Source of the DNA: Heracleum sosnowskyi
Lineage: Eukaryota > Streptophyta > Magnoliopsida > Apiales > Apiaceae
Assembly: GCA_030848705.1 (NCBI GenBank)
Contig: CM061244.1
Location: forward strand, 114,749,111-114,813,110
Length of the DNA stretch: 64,000 bases
Direction: 5' to 3'
Shown here one piece after another: positions 20,408 through 31,800 of this stretch. Below the pieces are notes generated by a model, which was given only the letters and a program-made list of their open reading frames with translations, was not told where the DNA came from and made no database searches. Position numbers and translations under genes: made by a program. The stretch's first letter is position 1; the number at the start of each line of letters is the position of its first letter.

Positions 20408-21175
20408 TTCGACCAGGATTCTGGTCGAATTTGGCCTTATTTTTGCTCCTGGTCGAAAGTGTTCGACCAGGATTTTGGTCGAATTTGGCCTCACTTTTGG
20501 CTCCTGGTTGAACTCCTTCGACCAGGATTGAGGTCGTAGGGTTCGACTAGGTTTCTGGTCGAATAAATGTGCCACTTTGGCCCCTGGTCGAACTCCTTCG
20601 ACCAGGATTGTGGTCGTAGGGTTCGACCAGGTTTCTGGTCGAATAAATGTGCCACTTTGGCCCCTGGTCGAACTCCTTCGACCAGGATTGAGGTCGTAGG
20701 GTTCGACCAAGTTTCTGGTCGAATAAATGTGCCACTTTGGCCCCTGGTCGAACTCCTTCGACCAGGATTGAGGTCGTAGGGTTCGACCAGGACCGTGGTC
20801 GAATATTTGTGCCATTTTGGCCCCTGGTCGAACACTTTCGGCCAGGATGGATGTCATAGGGTTCGACCAGGTTTCTGGTCGAATAAATGTGCCATTTTGG
20901 CCCCTGGTCGAACTCCTTCGACCAGAATTGAGGTCGTAGGGTTCGACCAGGTTTCTGGTCGAATAAATGTGCCACTTTGGCCCCTGGTCGAACTCCTTTG
21001 ACCAGGATTGAGGTCGTAGGGTTCGACCAGGACCGTGGTCGAAGATTTGTGCCATTTTGGCCCCTGGTCGAACACTTTCGACCAGGATGGATGTCGTGGG
21101 GTTCGACCTCATTTGAGGTCGAACATTTCGCCCATTTTGGCTCCTGGTCGAACACTTTCGACCAGGAGTCTAGTC
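20408..21175. repeat. 80-bp tandem array in the 3' region of the Tat element (about nine copies)
   Basis: The phrase CCCCTGGTCGAAC recurs at 20581, 20661, 20741, 20821, 20901, 20981 and 21061, a period of exactly 80 bp, with degenerate copies at both edges. Each unit contains inverted pairs of TTCGACCAG and CTGGTCGAA, so each can fold on itself. Because 80 is not a multiple of three, long ORFs appear in several frames; these are artefacts of the repeat. Tat-lineage elements are known for tandem arrays in this 3' position that can seed satellites. Here the array lies directly upstream of the antisense gene's promoter. Confidence 0.93.
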
Positions 21176-21378
21176 AATCATTTCGATCTCGCTTGGGGAC
21201 GAACATAGAACCACGAGTTTCTTCAAGTTGTACCTCTTGTGCCATTTGAGGTCCATCTTTGTTGGGCTCAAGGCTTATATTGGCCCAATTAATAATTGGG
21301 CTTGTAATCTTTGATGGGCTATACCAGCTAATGTCGGTTGCCCTTCTTTTAACCGAGCCATTGACCGGCTATTCCTTC

Positions 21379-21385
21379 TATATAA
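21379..21385 (+). promoter_or_regulatory. TATA box of the Tat antisense gene
   Basis: TATATAA lies in CTTCTATATAAGTGTG on the plus strand, facing away from the tandem array. A pyrimidine-rich leader follows (TTCACTTCTTACTTTC). It is about 350 bp before the ATG at 21739. This supports transcription against the direction of the retrotransposon. Confidence 0.5.
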
Positions 21386-21551
21386 GTGTGAAGTTTCACT
21401 CAACATTATTCACTTCTTACTTTCTATTTCTCAAAGTTATTCTGCTAAATTTTCTCCAAAATTTTCTCTACGAAGCTCTGCTAGGGTTCCGTGGCAAAGC
21501 GATTCCCGGCGAGGTTTTTCGTTCGAACTCACCGGTTTCTGGGTTTTTTCA

Positions 21552-21712
21552 TTTGAAGATTTGAAGATTCTGAGATTTTTACTTTGAAGATTTGAAGATT
21601 CTGGGATTTTTACTTTGAAGATTTGAAGATTCTGGGATTTGCTACTTGAAGATTTGAAGATTCTGGGATTTGCTACTTGAAGATTTGAAGCTTTTCTTTG
21701 AAGATTTGAATA
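21552..21712 (+). repeat. 31-bp tandem repeat in the leader of the antisense gene
   Basis: GAAGATTTGAAGATTCTG recurs with a 31-bp period at about 21556, 21587, 21618 and 21649, with a partial fifth copy. It lies between the TATA box and the ATG of the antisense gene. The open frame running through it has no ATG, so I treat it as untranslated. Confidence 0.85.
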
Positions 21713-21738
21713 TTTCTGGGCTTTTTTCTGGGTTTAAG

Positions 21739-23595
21739 ATGGTTGATCGTGCTTCCCAACGTCTCCAGAAGATGAACTCTGCATCCAAACGAGGTACCCC
21801 CATTCCTATTCGTTCTAAATACATTTCTTTGCATGATATGATCAATGAACGTGGGGATGAGTACCCGTCTGTGTCTACTTTAGATTCATACGATTGTAGT
21901 AACAAATTTCATGACCTAGATAAAATCAAAGATTACAATAAAATGTATAGGGTTAAAGCCCCCCTAAAATTAGTTCCTGCCGGTGCCGGTGACCGTTCTT
22001 GTCATTGGCGGTCTAACGCCTTATGTATTTACAAAGACGCCATAGTCGCCGGCCTTAGGTTCCCATTTCACGAGTTTATACCTAGGCTCCTGGCCGATGT
22101 TCAAGTGAACCCTTGCCAATTACCTCCAAATGCCTGGAGGATAATTCACTGTTTTATGGTTTTATGCCTTCGTAATAATTTTCCTCTTTCTGTCCTTTAT
22201 TTAGAAAGATTTTTCAGTTTAAGAACAGTTCTGCCAACAACTTGGGTTGGGTATACATTAGCCATAGGGTTGGTTTTCCCTTTATTTTCCACCCAAAGTC
22301 TATCCCAAATAATAACCCTAGGTGGAAGAATGAGTTTATGTACCTTGTCTGGGAAGGCGGAGATTGGGGAACTTTGTTCCGTAAATCTTTTGGGAGAGTT
22401 GCGGATGGTAGTCCCAGCAACATAATCTTGAACGATGAGGAGTCCCATGCCTATTCTGAGCTTATCAAAGACAATGGGACTACTGTGGCTTGGGAGCTTC
22501 TGGACGAATTTGTCCTCAAGTCTGTTCATCTTTCAACTATTTCTGATAAGGGTAATTTTACTTATCCTTTCTGTTTATTACTTTCTTTCTTTTTGTGATT
22601 TTCAGTTAACCATTCTTTGGTTGTGTTTACAGCTGCGACCTTTATAAACAAGACCAATGAGCCCAAGGATGATGAAACCTCGAGGATGAAGAGGGCCGGG
22701 ATAGGAGGGGATCCCCGTGGGAAGTATGACATTCCCAGTTTCTTGATCCCTCCTCAGATTCATGTGGATGAGGTAGACACTCCTATGTCTACAAAGTCCT
22801 CAGTTTGGCGCCCCAACTGGGGTATTAGGAAGAGGGACACCATTGCTGGGGTGTCCAAACATGCTGTTGATTGGTCATACCATTCACTCACTCCTTGCGA
22901 CTACAAAGACTTTGTTGCAAACTCTACCATCGAGGGAGCTGAGCATCTGGGTGCCCAAGCCATTGCCACAGTATCTTTCTTACCTTATCTTTTTTTTGTC
23001 TTTATTCTTCTTTAAAATTCTATCTCACTTTGAATTCCTTTTATTCTGGTAGAACAATGCCAACTTCCAAGGGGCTATCTTTCAAGCTAAAGCCTGGCGC
23101 ACCTCTTCTGAGGCCAACATGATTAAGTTTGAAAAGTCCGAGGAGGAGGCAAAGTCTTTGAGAGAGGCCTTAGCCAGGATGGAGAAGGAGCTGGTGGATG
23201 CTCAGGCTGATCTGGTGGAGCTGAGGAAGAGCAAGGATGACTACATTGATGAGTACCTTGACTCTCAGGAGTACAAGGACTTGATAAAGAAGCACGATGA
23301 GATCCTTTTCCCAGTCCAGTATACAGCAGGATGAGAGGATGCCGTTCAGGCTATCTTGGCCAAGCATCCCAGGGCTTTTGACTCTGCTGACTTTCCAGCT
23401 CCTCACCCTCCTACTCCTCTATAGCGCCTCCTGGCTGGGACAGCTGACATGGAGGAGGATGACAGGATTTTGGATCCAGAGGATTCATCACCCCTTCGTG
23501 ACACATCTGTTGATGATCCTGATGCCACTGATCATACTTCTGGCTCCAGCTCAGGAGATGAGACAGATGCTGGTGACAAGGGAGGGGAAGCGTAG
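21739..23595 (+). pseudogene. Spliced antisense gene of the Tat element (gypsy-type transposon protein), broken
   Basis: This gene runs against the host retrotransposon. Exons are 21739-22551, 22633-22970 and 23053-23595. The introns have GT/AG ends (AAGG/GTAATT...TTTACAG and CACA/GTATCT...GGTAG) and compatible phases. The N-terminal half has the pattern GLRFPFHEFIPRLL...QLPPNAWRII, which I know from the plant 'putative gypsy type transposon' domain (PF04195, from memory). The C-terminal half is a charged coiled coil (EEEAKSLREALARMEKEL) ending in an acidic Asp/Ser tail. Breaks: a 1-base frameshift in a T-run near 22210, and nonsense codons at 23332-23334 and 23422-23424. The product would be about 560 aa. 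Function is unknown; similar antisense ORFs occur in Tat relatives. Confidence 0.72.
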
Positions 23596-23934
23596 CTGTA
23601 GTTTGTTTATCTTTCATGGCCGTCTGTGGCTTGTGTAATTTTTCATGTATTTTCAGCCTTCGGGATTAACTTAAACTTTTAGTAAGTTTAATTTTATTTC
23701 TTCCAGTTTCTTCGAATTCTTGACTTTGCATGTTTAGTTAACATTTTATGCATATCTATCAATATGCAATCCACATAAAGCATCATGAAAACATAAGAAT
23801 ATTGGATTATAACTTTGAAAATGGGTTCAACCCTTACATAATACTCTACTTTCTACCTCAAGTTTTAAAAACTTGGATTGGTTTCATCGACCTTATTTCT
23901 ACTTGTCCTAATAGTGAGTCCAGTCAGGACACAC
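23596..23934. other. Gap between the antisense gene and Tat integrase
   Basis: This AT-rich stretch of about 340 bp lies between two convergent coding regions. It would serve as the 3' UTR for both. I see no further gene. Confidence 0.6.
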
Positions 23935-25298
23935 TTAAACATAATAGACTTTCAATTTTGCAGCATGCCAAGTTCTTGGCACCTCAATCCCTTCGAGGAT
24001 TTCAAATTTGTATGAGCCGCGTCCAAACACGTTCTTAACTCGATACGGTCCCTCCCAATTTGGGGCCAACTTTCCTTTCTGTCCAACTCCGGATGCCTCA
24101 ATCTTTCGGAGGACTAAGTCTCCTTGACGGAAGAATCTCTCTTTAACCCTTAGGTTATAGGAGAAAGATGCCCTTTTTTGATGTTTAACTACTTTAGCAT
24201 TTGCCTCATCTCTAACTTCATCAATTAGATCTAAGGCCAGCCTCATGCCTTCTTCATTTTTATCTGGCTCATAAGCTTCGATTCTTGGAGATGTGTGAGT
24301 AATCTCCACTAGAACCACTGCTTCTGCCCCATATGCCAACAGAAAGGGGGTTGCTCCAGTGGTGACCTTACAAGTAGTACGATATGCCCATAGTATGGGG
24401 AGCAATTCGTCCACCCAAGTGTTTCTAGAGCGCTCAACTCTTTTCCTCAGTCCATCTAGGATAATTCGATTTGCCACCTCAGCTTGCCCGTTTGCTTGAG
24501 GATGAGCAACAGAAGTGAAACGTAGCTCAATATCATTCTCCTCACAATACTTCTTGAAATCCTCATTGTTAAACTGAGTTCCATTATCCGTGACCAAGAT
24601 TCGTGGAATCCCATATCTGCATATTACATTCTCCCAAAAGAAATGCATTACTTTCTTGGTGGTTATCTTGGCTAAAGGTTTAGCCTCAATCCACTTAGTG
24701 AAGTAGTCGATTACCACTATCAAGAACTTTCTCTGCGCACTTGCCATTGGAAATGGTCCAAGTATATCCGTTCCCCACATGGCAAATGGAATAGGTGAGT
24801 TTATGGATGTCAACATTTCTGGTGGTTGTCTAACCACTGGTGCATGCTTTTGGCACCGTTCACACTTCTTCACATAGCTTTTTGCATCTGCAAACACACT
24901 CAGCCAGTAGAAACCGAGACGAGTGATATTATGAGCAAGGGCCCTGCCCCCAAGTGTTGTCCAGATATTCCTTCATGTACCTCCCTTAGGGCCAATTTTG
25001 CCTCCTAGGGTCTCAAGCATTTCAAGTAATGGACAACGAAAGACTTTTTGTATAGGATTCCCTCAATCAAGGTATACCTTAGTGCTCTCACATATAACTT
25101 TCGTGCTTCTAAACTGTCGTTAGGTAACCAGCCAGTTTCTAGATGAGATTTGATGGGATCCATCCAACAGCTAGCCACATCAACGGGTGCTATCAACTTT
25201 CCATTAATGCTTGGGGTCTTCAAGACTTGGAAGTATACACTCCCTGCATAGTTCTCAATTTCAGAAGAAGCAAATTTGGACAAGGCGTCAGCCTTCAC
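23935..25298 (-). pseudogene. pol: Tat Pol, C-terminal part: integrase
   Basis: The main open block (24897-23935) is the integrase. It has a CERCQKHAP zinc-binding end, the catalytic motifs WGTDILGPF, TDNGTQF and a glutamate in ANGQAEVANR, then the C-terminal GPYRVKNVFGRGSY and W...LKVYY stretch. Upstream (25298-25005) lies the RNase H/integrase spacer. A stop codon at 25005-25007 and another before 25298 separate the blocks, although the frame itself continues. The integrase domain is almost complete; the copy cannot be translated as one protein. Confidence 0.88.
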
Positions 25299-25301
25299 AT
25301 T

Positions 25302-26870
25302 TTATTCCCTTGGAATGTGTTCCACATAACATTCATCAAACTGAGACATGATGGCTTTGACAAGTTTCAAATACTTAGCCATGACTTCATCTCTAGCCTC
25401 AAATTCTCCATTCACCTGGGAAACTACTAGCCTCGAGTCTCCACATACTTTCAGAGTCTTAACTCTCAAGGCTCCAGCCAGCCCTAGGCCAGCTATTAGG
25501 GCTTCGTACTCAGCTTCATTGTTCGTTGTTGGGAAGTCCAGTTTCAGTGCATACTCTATTAGAAACCCATCGGGACTTTGTAGCACCAAACCTGCTCCAC
25601 TTGATTTTGTTTTTGATGCTCCATCAAAATAGAGCACCCAACATTCTTTGGACACCATGTCTTCATCTTTCTTGTCTTCTTCTTTTCCTTCTACTACTAC
25701 TTCCTGCCCCCAGACTTCCTGGTTGTCAAAGGTGCATTCAACCATGAAGTCAACGAGTTCTTGAGCTTTTATTGCCGTTCGAGGCTTATACTTGATGTCA
25801 AATTCTCCCAATTCAATAGCCCATTTGATCAACCTTCCACTAACTTGAGGACTGTGCAAGATGCTTCTTAGAGGCTGATTGGTCAAGACCTCTATCTTGT
25901 GTGTCTGGAAGTATGGGCGTAGCTTTCTTGAGGCCATAATCAGGGCTAAGGCAAAATTTTCTATCATAGAGTAGTTTATTTCTGCTCCATGAAGAATCTT
26001 GCTCACATAGTAGACAGGCTTCTGAACTTTCAATTCTTCCTTAACCAAAACGCCTCCAAGAGTAGTGTTAGAAACTGCCAAGTATAAGTAGAGAATCTCC
26101 CCTGGTTTTGGTTTTGCCAACAATGGTGCCTCATCCATGTACTTCTTCAAGGCCTCAAAGGCCTCCTGGCTTTCTGCTATCCACTCAAAATTCTTCACAT
26201 TTTTTAGTGCTTTGAAGAAAGGTAAGCACTTCTCTCCTGACTTGGAGATGAATCATCCCAATGCTGCTACCCTACCTGTTAGTTTCTGAACATCCTTGAC
26301 GGACCGTGGTGGTTCCATGTCTAGAATTGCTTTGATTTTGTCGGGGTTAGCCTCGATTCCTCTCTTGGAAACCATTAGGCCTAAAAACTTTCCTGAGCCT
26401 ACGCCAAAGGCACACTTAGCCGGATTCAACATCATCTTGTGGTGCCTCAGCACTTCAAATGCTTCCCGTAAATGGTTTATATGATCAGCCTTATCGAGAC
26501 TTTTAACCAACATGTCATCCACATAGACTTCCATGGTCTTTCCAATCAGGTGTTCAAAAATTTTGTTCACCAACCTTTGGTATGTTGCTCCTGCATTCTT
26601 AAGTCCAAATGCCATGACTAAATAACAGTAAACGCCAAAGTTAGTGATGAATGATACCTTGGAGATGTCATCTTTGTGCATTGTGATTTGGTTGTATCCA
26701 CTGAAGCCATCCATGAAACTCAGCATCTTGTGCCCAGCTGTGGCATCAATTAGAGTATCAATCCTTGGCAAGGGAAAACAATCCTTAGGACATGCATCGT
26801 TCAAATCAGTGAAGTCCACACACATCCTCCATTTTCCATTGGATTTTTTGACCATCACTGGGTTAGCCAA
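25302..26870 (-). pseudogene. pol: Tat Pol: reverse transcriptase and two RNase H domains
   Basis: Block 26870-26253 is the RT core: CVDFTDLNDACPKD, MDGFSGYNQI, AFGLKNAGATYQR and the YVDD catalytic box. Block 26198-25302 starts with the classical RNase H (FEWIAESQEAF...LYLYLAVS). It continues into a second, archaeal-type RNase H (WVLYFDGASKTKSSGAGLVL, NNEAEYEAL, GDSRLVV), the feature that separates Tat from most gypsy lineages. A TGA near 26248-26250 and a TAA near 25299 interrupt the frame. The residues seen are otherwise well kept. Confidence 0.9.
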
Positions 26871-27706
26871 CCATTATGGGAATTGAATCTCTTCAATGAA
26901 CCCGGCTTCCAGAAGCTTATCTACTTCCTGCTTGATGGCCTCTTGCCTCTCTGGAGCAAAATTTATCTTTTTCTGTTTCACAGTCTTCCTTTCAGGATCC
27001 ACGTTCAATTTGTGGGTTATCAACTGGGGATCAATCCCTGGCATGTCGGCCGCTGTCCAAGCGAAAACATCGTTATTTTCTTGAAGAAAAGATATGATCT
27101 TGCTCTTCAATGGTTCAGGTAATAATGCCCCAACGTAAGTCACCTTCTCCGGTTCACCAGGAACTAAGGGAATTGGGATTAGATCCTCAGCTGGTTTCCC
27201 TCTTCTATCCTTGTTATCTCTAGCATCCATGTCTTCAATGGGGAGAAACTGCCCCCGATTCCATCAGGCCTTAACGCGGCTACGTAACAGCTTCTAGCCA
27301 TCTTTTGGTCTCCCCGCTCTTCACCAATCCCATTTCTTGCTGGGAACTTGATTTTCAGATGATAAGACGAGGCAACAGCCTTGCGCATGAAGACATGTCC
27401 TTCCTAGGATCGAATTGTAAGTCGAGGTTGCCTTTATAACTATGAAGTTCAACATTTGAGTAGACGTTTTCAAACCTTGCCCCATTTTCATAGGGAGTTG
27501 AATTGTGCCTTCTACCTTTGATTCCACTCCATTGAACCCATAGATGGGCATATTCGAGGGTGTCAATTGAGAGTCAGTATAGCCCATCTTGATAAAAGCA
27601 TCATGGAACAAGATGTCCACTGAAGCTCCATTGTCAACCAAAACTCTCTTTGTTTCAGAATTTCCTATCACAGGTACGATGACTAAGGGATCATCGTGAG
27701 GAAACT
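26871..27706 (-). pseudogene. pol: Tat Pol: protease and RT N-terminus
   Basis: The aspartic protease is at 27671-27321 (VLVDNGASVDILF, then ILGRT). It is preceded by a frame that crosses the copia-2 insertion point with no lost codon apart from the 5-bp duplication. Frameshifts near 27380 and 27230 split the region between protease and RT. Block 27230-26874 carries the RT N-terminal region (PGIDPQLITHKL, VDKLLEAGFI). A TAA at 26871-26873 separates it from the RT core. Confidence 0.82.
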
Positions 27707-28701
27707 TGTTAATCCCAAATGACCTAACAGAATTGTAGAAGGGGGGGTTGAATACAATTACTTGATATTTCTCAAACTTAAAAATAACTTACAAATTAAA
27801 ACTGAACTTATAAAATAAAAACCACAAGCACTTAATAATTTCAGTTGGATTGTTTGATGATCCAACTGAAGTGATTTTTATTGCGGAAATAATCTGTGAT
27901 ACAAAAGTACACAGCTGCTCAGTTACAATAATGTAGAGAAGAAAATGCTCTCAAAAATAGCTAATACAATCTATTTGTTTTTCTTCTCTTTTTAACGTAA
28001 CTGCTACACTTGGTTATATAAACCCAAGTTTACAACTCTATTTTTGGCTACACTAAAAGTACAATGAGTAACCGCCAATAGTTTGCTTTTCATCCCTTTG
28101 TCCAGTGGTCCTTGGAGATATTTGCTTTTGTCTTCATGCTTATTATGATCACTCCCAAGAGCCCAATTGGAAACTTGGATGTTTCCTTATTCCCCATGTC
28201 CATTTTAATGGTTTCCAATGCAAAGTACACTTCCACATCACCTTTAGATCTGTTCAGTAAACTGTCACTATCACTTTGTCAACTATTCAGAAAAGCAATA
28301 ATGATTCGTTGATAGCAGGGAGATGTGTTTCGTTGATAGCTTTATTCTTCATTTCGTTGATGAGTAAACTCCATACCGTTGACAGAGTAATCTTCATTCC
28401 GTTGACATGTCTTCACTTAGGCAAAATTACAAGGCATAAGATATTTACAATTAACCAACCTATTTTGCCTATCTAGTACTTAGTCAACATGACTTAGAAA
28501 ACCTATCCAATATCTACAATGAAATGCATATCAAACTAGAAGTATTGTACAGTGCAATTGCTACATCACTCATTTCGTTGATGAGCTTCCTGTCAACGGA
28601 ATGCTGCAAAGCATGCCATTTCGTTGACAGCTACAAAATGACTTTACACAAATTCTACTAAGTGTTTTATGTTTATCATCAAGAACAACATATTCCTAAC
28701 A
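27707..28701 (-). repeat. Copia-2 3' LTR
   Basis: This is 995 bp, starting TGTTAGGAATATG on the minus strand and ending AACA. Eight copies of the CGTTGA(T/C) motif lie in the U3 part (28280-28640), seven of them in the same orientation. Confidence 0.94.
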
Positions 28702-28715
28702 ATCTCCCCCAATTT
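28702..28715 (-). promoter_or_regulatory. Copia-2 polypurine tract
   Basis: The minus strand reads AAATTGGGGGAGAT directly before the 3' LTR start TGTTAG. It is the same tract as in copia-1 and copia-3. The interval to ORF3 (28716-28890) holds no gene. Confidence 0.9.
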
Positions 28716-28890
28716 ATGACTGATAGAATAACAGCCATAAATCAAGAGACTTGATGATAACAAAAACACTCAGATACATCATAAATTACAAAAGTAGAAA
28801 ATGCATTAAGCTTCATAATATTTTAGACAAAATACAAGACTTACAAGACTAATGCCCAAAAGTGCTCCTCTAGACTGAGCAAATGATTCA

Positions 28891-31800
28891 TCAGTGTCTT
28901 CTTTGTGGCATAGTCTTCTTCCCTCTCTTAGAGTTGTTTTCCTCAATTTGGACCTGTAGCCTTCTATAAAAGATCTTCTCTTCTTCATCTTGATCACCAA
29001 GCATGGATTGCATAAACTTTAGAGTTTGATTAGATGCCTTATCCAGCTGGTCTTCCATCCTGAAGAATCTTCTGCAATTGTCCTTGTCCTTAAATTTCAT
29101 CATCCAGTATGGTTGAAGATGGATCTTCTTTCCTGTTGAGGGCACTCTAAGCATCCTGGGAAGAGCCTCAGGCTTGTTCCATCTAGCCTTTATCTGACAA
29201 ATTTTGGAGACCACCTCAGACTTGGCTGTTTTGGTGAAGCCAAAGTCTTTCTTCAAGCATCTAAACACTGAGAGTAGTGTTTGGTAGTCTTCTCCTAAAA
29301 TTCTGTAGAGAGGCCACACCTGTTCTCTACCACCCTTGAATACAAAGACCAGTCTCTCAAGCAATTTTTGAGAAGCTGCAATGCCCCTTACTTCCACCAG
29401 GTTGTCTAAGTCAAGATGTAGACTGGATTCTTCCCTGATGTCAGCAATGTACATGCAGTCCTCTGGATTTGCAGGGGGTTTCTGAGGTTGTGGTTTTCTC
29501 ATAAATACTGGCTTTGCCTTGACATCCCTTTTCTTTGTCTTCATTGGTTGATCCTTCTCAAATAGAAACTTTGGAAAGTAGGCCTCATCAAATTCAAAAG
29601 GCTCCTCTTTTGGCATTATTGGTTGATCATGAAAGTTGACAGGATGTGCAGGATCACAGGCCAACTTTCCTTCATGAGGTTGATCAACAGGAATTTGACG
29701 TGCACTAGTTGTGGAAGAGTCTTGGGCAGTGTCCTGAGAATCATCTTTATCAAAGTTTAGATTCCTTTTTGCTCTAGCCTTTGGCTGCCTTACACTCTTC
29801 CTTTCCTTTCCAGCTTCCTCAGCTTCATCCTTGGCCTTTTCTTCCTTTAGGGTTTCTTCATCTTCAAGTGATTGAGCAAATGCAAGAGCTTGCATTGCTG
29901 CCCTTTCAGATTCTTCAGCTTTGGCCTTAGCAAAATTTGGGTGACCAACCCAAATGCAGATTTCCTTGCTATCCCTGTAGATGATGGCCCTTTGGTTCCT
30001 TATACTTGGATGATTGCTTTCTTTGCTTTCAATAATCAGCTTCCCTAGGATTTTGAACTCATCTGGCTTTGGTGGAGGATAAAATATCCTTGCAGTGTTC
30101 TTGCCTTTGGGTTTGACAAGTGATATTGGAGATATCCCTCTTGCATCCACATTCCTAAAGCATGAAGCTTGCCCTTTCTCATTTCTTGAATCTTGAAAGA
30201 GTCCATGCTGAAGGGGTTCTATAACATAAGAACTCTTGAAATGTGGATCCCATTCCGTTGATGTTACAACCATGGCATTCGTTGATGGTTGATCCGTTGA
30301 TGGATTTGAGTTCTTTGCAGTTCCAGCAATTTTCTTGACCCTTGCTTCTATGTTGGACCAATGATCTTTAATCTGTTCTGCAAGTCTCATCCTCATAGAA
30401 GCTTCCTGAATTAGATTAATACCGTCCTTTTTCTTCTGTCCAAGCTCCCCCATTGCTAGTGGCTCATTTGGTAAGGAAATGGCTAGGACCAAAACCTTTG
30501 TGATTTGTATATCAAGCTCTTTAGATTTCTCTAGCTCCTTAGATTTCTCCCCCTTTTTGTTATCATCAAGTGAGATGATAGGGAGTCCTTGAGCTGCCAA
30601 AAGTTGGGTGAGTAGCTGTGTCTACTTTTCCTGTTCCTTTTGCATGTGAGAAAGTGTAGCCTCAACTTTGTCCACTCTAGAGGAAAAAGTCTTCAAAGAT
30701 GAGGACACTTCAGGTTCCTTGGAGAAAAACCTGTTCATCTTGGACACAGTTAGAAGATGAAGCTTTTCATCTAGCCTCCTGTCAGTAGCATCCCTGAGGT
30801 TGCTAATGGAATCCTTGATTTCTGTAGCTTCAATCCTTGTCTGTAGCATCTGTAGTCTTTGGATTTCCAGAGAATCCATGATGGCCTTGTAGAATTTCTT
30901 GTCCCTTGCATTTGTAGACTCATCAGCTAGATATGCCTCAGTGTACTGCCTTGAGATAGCAGCATCTAGAGTGCATCTTCCTTGCATATCCTGAGAAAGC
31001 CAGTTTGGTCTAGGAGGCACCACAGAAGTCCCAGTCTGTGAAGTAGTGGCCACCTGTAGATTGTCACCAAAGCTGTCCTCATCATCAGAAAAGTCAAAGT
31101 CTCCACTTGCTGCAGCTGTTGGAGATAGATTGGTCAAGGCATCCTTTGCTCTTTGCATTGATGCAGTTGTATGAATTAGGTTTAGTGACCTCTCTGCCTC
31201 CACATTGCCCTGCTGAGCCATAATTTGATAGGCTGGCACAGGGTGAGTAAAGGTCTCAGGATCCAGGGAAATACTATCCAGAGTTTGTTGATAATGCTCT
31301 TGGAAAGTAAGTTCCCTTTCTCCCTCATTGACCCTCATTAACTCACTAGCAATGGCTGCCTCCTCCCTTGCTGCTCCTGTAGTCCCTTCTCTCTCTCCTC
31401 TATTTTCTTGCATCATGGGCTCCCCATGGCTCACACCTCTCACACCCTCACCTTCACCTACTAAGGTGGAACCCTCAGTCTCTCCTTTTGCCTGGCTAGA
31501 AGAAATAGCCAGCCTCTCACTCTCATTCTCTCCTTTTGCCTGGCTGCAAGCCAGCCTCTCAATTTCACTCCCTCTCAAACCTAAAAGTGTCTCAACTACC
31601 ACCAGGTCATCTACACTAGTTGTGGAAACAACTTGATTTGCAATAAGGGGTGTAGAATGACCTATCAACAGAATGGTAGTTTGAACTGTCAACGGTATGG
31701 ATACCGTTGATGGAGAAACACTTGTCAACGAAAGAGACTGTTTCGTTGATGAAGTCAATAAAGCACTTTGAGAAAGTGAAATTACAGTAGAATCTGTGGT

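Noticed and set aside
20408..21175. Possible CRISPR-like array
   Set aside because: The genome is a plant's, the units are contiguous without unique spacers, and the array lies inside a Tat retrotransposon.
20321..21249. Several long ORFs on both strands (up to 263 codons)
   Set aside because: They are frames through the 80-bp tandem array. The period is not a multiple of three, so each cycles through three translations of the same unit.
28112..28476. Small ORFs repeated at 40206-40570
   Set aside because: They are in the two LTR copies of copia-2, and their similarity is that of the LTRs.
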